Origin: Methanomassiliicoccaceae archaeon
GTDB lineage: Archaea; Thermoplasmatota; Thermoplasmata; Methanomassiliicoccales; Methanomethylophilaceae
Direction: 5' to 3'
Length of the DNA: 6,023 nt
NCBI GenBank assembly: GCA_016282555.1
Contig: JAEEKU010000147.1
Location: forward strand, 1-6,023
Shown: positions 4,989 through 6,023 of the stretch, piece by piece
Layout: every line of letters begins with the position of its first letter
Position numbering within the stretch: position 1 is the first letter of the stretch
Notes under the pieces: model-generated
Seen by the model: the letters and a program-made list of their open reading frames with translations, nothing else
Database searches by the model: none
What the model was told of the DNA's origin: nothing
Made by a program: the position numbers and the translations under genes

Positions 4989-6023
4989 TTGATACAGGCA
5001 GCGATTTACGGCAAGGGAGGAATCGGCAAATCTACCGCTTCCGCCAACATCTCCTATGTTTTGTCCGGAGAGGGCCTGAAGGTCGTCCAGATCGGATGCG
5101 ATCCCAAGCACGATTCCACCAGGCTGCTTCTCGGGGGAAAAACCCAGCCCACGATTCTGGACCGCATCAGCTCCGGCCGGAAAGACGCGGAGGGCGCGGC
5201 CGTCACGGGAAAGAACGGCGTCATCTGCATGGAGACGGGAGGTCCGGAACCGGGCGTGGGATGCGCGGGAAGAGGAATACTGACGGCTTTCGATTTTATC
5301 AAAGAGAAGACGCTCGTTCCCGGGGATACCGACGTGGTTCTGTATGACGTTCTCGGAGACGTGGTATGCGGAGGTTTCGCGGTTCCCCTGAGAAAACAAT
5401 ACGCCGATCTGGTTTTCGTCGTCACGTCAGGTGAATTTATGTCGCTGTACGCCGCCAACAACGTTCTGAAAGGCATCCGCAACTTCGATGCCGGAGACAA
5501 GAGGGTGGCGGGACTGATACTCAACTCCAGAGGCAACGAAGGGGAATACGAGTACGTGAAGAACTTCGCCGATGCGGTCAGGCTGCCGGTAGTCACCGTC
5601 ATCCCCCGTTCGAAGAGATTCGCCGAGGCGGAATCGGAGGGGAAAACAGTATGCGAAATGTTCCCGGATTCCGACGAATGCAGATCGTATCTTCCGATAG
5701 TGGGGATAATCAGAGATTCCCTGAAAGGAAACGCCAGGCTTTATCCGGCCAGCCCCCTCGGCGACGAGGATATGGATCTCGTGGCCAAAGGCATCAGGGT
5801 GACGCCATCCGCCGGAGTCCCGGGCAACACCCGAAAACTCGCAACCGACGAGAAATCCACTCTGAAGAGCTGCGGAGTACGCGCCGCTGCCCGCTGCTGC
5901 ATGGAGATACTAGACGCCGAACTCATAGCGCACGGGCCTCTGAGCTGCGCGTACATGTACGGCAACGTGTACGACCGGGGGATTCTGAACGAAAGGAAGT
6001 ACGATATTCCTAGCGTAAACGAG
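4989..6023 (+). CDS. NifH-like iron protein fused to a nitrogenase component-1-like domain (3' end outside window)
   Basis: 345 codons run to the window edge without a stop. Residues 1 to about 269 are a complete NifH/BchL/CfbC-type ATP-dependent reductase: P-loop GKGGIGKST (8-16), switch I CDPKHDST (37-44), GVGCAGRG with Cys92 and Arg95, and DVLGDVVCGGF with Cys127. Cys92 and Cys127 correspond to the cysteines that bridge the [4Fe-4S] cluster between two subunits. After a linker (about 270-290), the sequence turns into the N terminus of a NifD/NifK/BchN-like catalytic subunit, with Cys295, then AHGPLSC (314-320) holding Cys320. The start is TTG at 4989, since the family begins exactly at this MIQAAIYGKGG position and no other start is in frame nearby. 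Expected role: ATP-driven electron transfer to a partner catalytic domain on the same chain. Canonical nitrogenase, DPOR (BchLNB) and CfbCD keep these parts as separate proteins. The NifH assignment is secure; the substrate is unknown. Confidence 0.92.
   Translation, partial: MIQAAIYGKGGIGKSTASANISYVLSGEGLKVVQIGCDPKHDSTRLLLGGKTQPTILDRISSGRKDAEGAAVTGKNGVICMETGGPEPGVGCAGRGILTAFDFIKEKTLVPGDTDVVLYDVLGDVVCGGFAVPLRKQYADLVFVVTSGEFMSLYAANNVLKGIRNFDAGDKRVAGLILNSRGNEGEYEYVKNFADAVRLPVVTVIPRSKRFAEAESEGKTVCEMFPDSDECRSYLPIVGIIRDSLKGNARLYPASPLGDEDMDLVAKGIRVTPSAGVPGNTRKLATDEKSTLKSCGVRAAARCCMEILDAELIAHGPLSCAYMYGNVYDRGILNERKYDIPSVNE
5850..6023 (+). other. Start of nitrogenase component-1-like (NifD/NifK-type) domain, incomplete
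   Basis: Residues about 288-345 of the fusion. Cys295 and Cys320 are 25 residues apart, and Cys320 ends a HGPLSC motif like the HGPxGC of NifD, whose first two P-cluster cysteines are 26 residues apart. This suggests a cluster-binding site at the same place. Two further cysteines (Cys303, Cys304) have no obvious counterpart. The rest of the domain, including any active-site Cys/His for a FeMo-co-like cofactor, lies beyond the window, so NifD-, NifK- and NifE/N/BchN-like alternatives cannot be separated. Confidence 0.75.

Noticed and set aside
3549..5399. Long open frame (616 codons) on the minus strand opposite the binding protein and the NifH-like gene
   Set aside because: It runs antisense to two genes with clear family motifs, crosses their terminator, and has a composition typical of a shadow frame (Val, Gly, Asp, Arg rich, no recognisable domain). 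It is kept open by the GC-biased codon use of the real genes.
5651..6013. Plus-strand open frame (120 codons) inside the nitrogenase-like gene
   Set aside because: It is a +1/+2 shadow, Arg/Gly/Ser rich, inside a frame with strong family identity.

Overview
The window looks archaeal. The evidence is a TATA box (ATTTATAAAT) placed about 26 nt from two divergent start codons with almost no leader, a GGTGAG ribosome-binding site, TTG starts and tightly packed genes of moderately high GC. Nitrogenase-like proteins, a cobalamin/iron-siderophore-type ABC importer and a dockerin-like domain on a binding protein together fit a methanogenic euryarchaeon. Methanomassiliicoccales (Thermoplasmata) is my best guess, but this is inference; no marker gene in the window settles it.

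Layout. At 32-523 (+) is a small DoxX-family membrane protein. It converges, with 19 bp between stop codons, on a three-gene minus-strand operon read from 3505 down to 543: permease 1 (2429-3505), permease 2 (1368-2432, TTG start, TTGA overlap with permease 1) and the ATP-binding subunit (543-1358). These form a FecCD/BtuC-type importer with two different permeases. Across a 52-bp divergent promoter, on the plus strand, lies the importer's binding protein (3558-4949). It has an N-terminal membrane anchor or signal, then a dockerin-like pair of Ca-binding loops, then a TroA/FepB-type binding domain. A GC-rich hairpin followed by T5 (4957-4977) separates it from the last gene (4989 to the window edge, incomplete). 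That gene starts with a complete nitrogenase iron-protein (NifH-like) domain and runs without a stop codon into the beginning of a nitrogenase component-1 (NifD/NifK-like) domain.

How they may work together (inference). The importer is of the class that moves chelated metals or tetrapyrroles (Fe-siderophore, heme, cobalamin). The NifH-like ATPase would donate electrons to its fused catalytic partner. Divergent transcription of the importer from a shared TATA box, with the enzyme directly downstream of the binding protein, suggests a functional unit in which an imported metal complex or cofactor is reduced by a nitrogenase-like enzyme, or in which metal is acquired for that enzyme. The iron protein with part of component 1 on one polypeptide, and its pairing with this importer, are the most unusual things here. 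I see no RNA genes, CRISPR arrays, transposons or other mobile elements.
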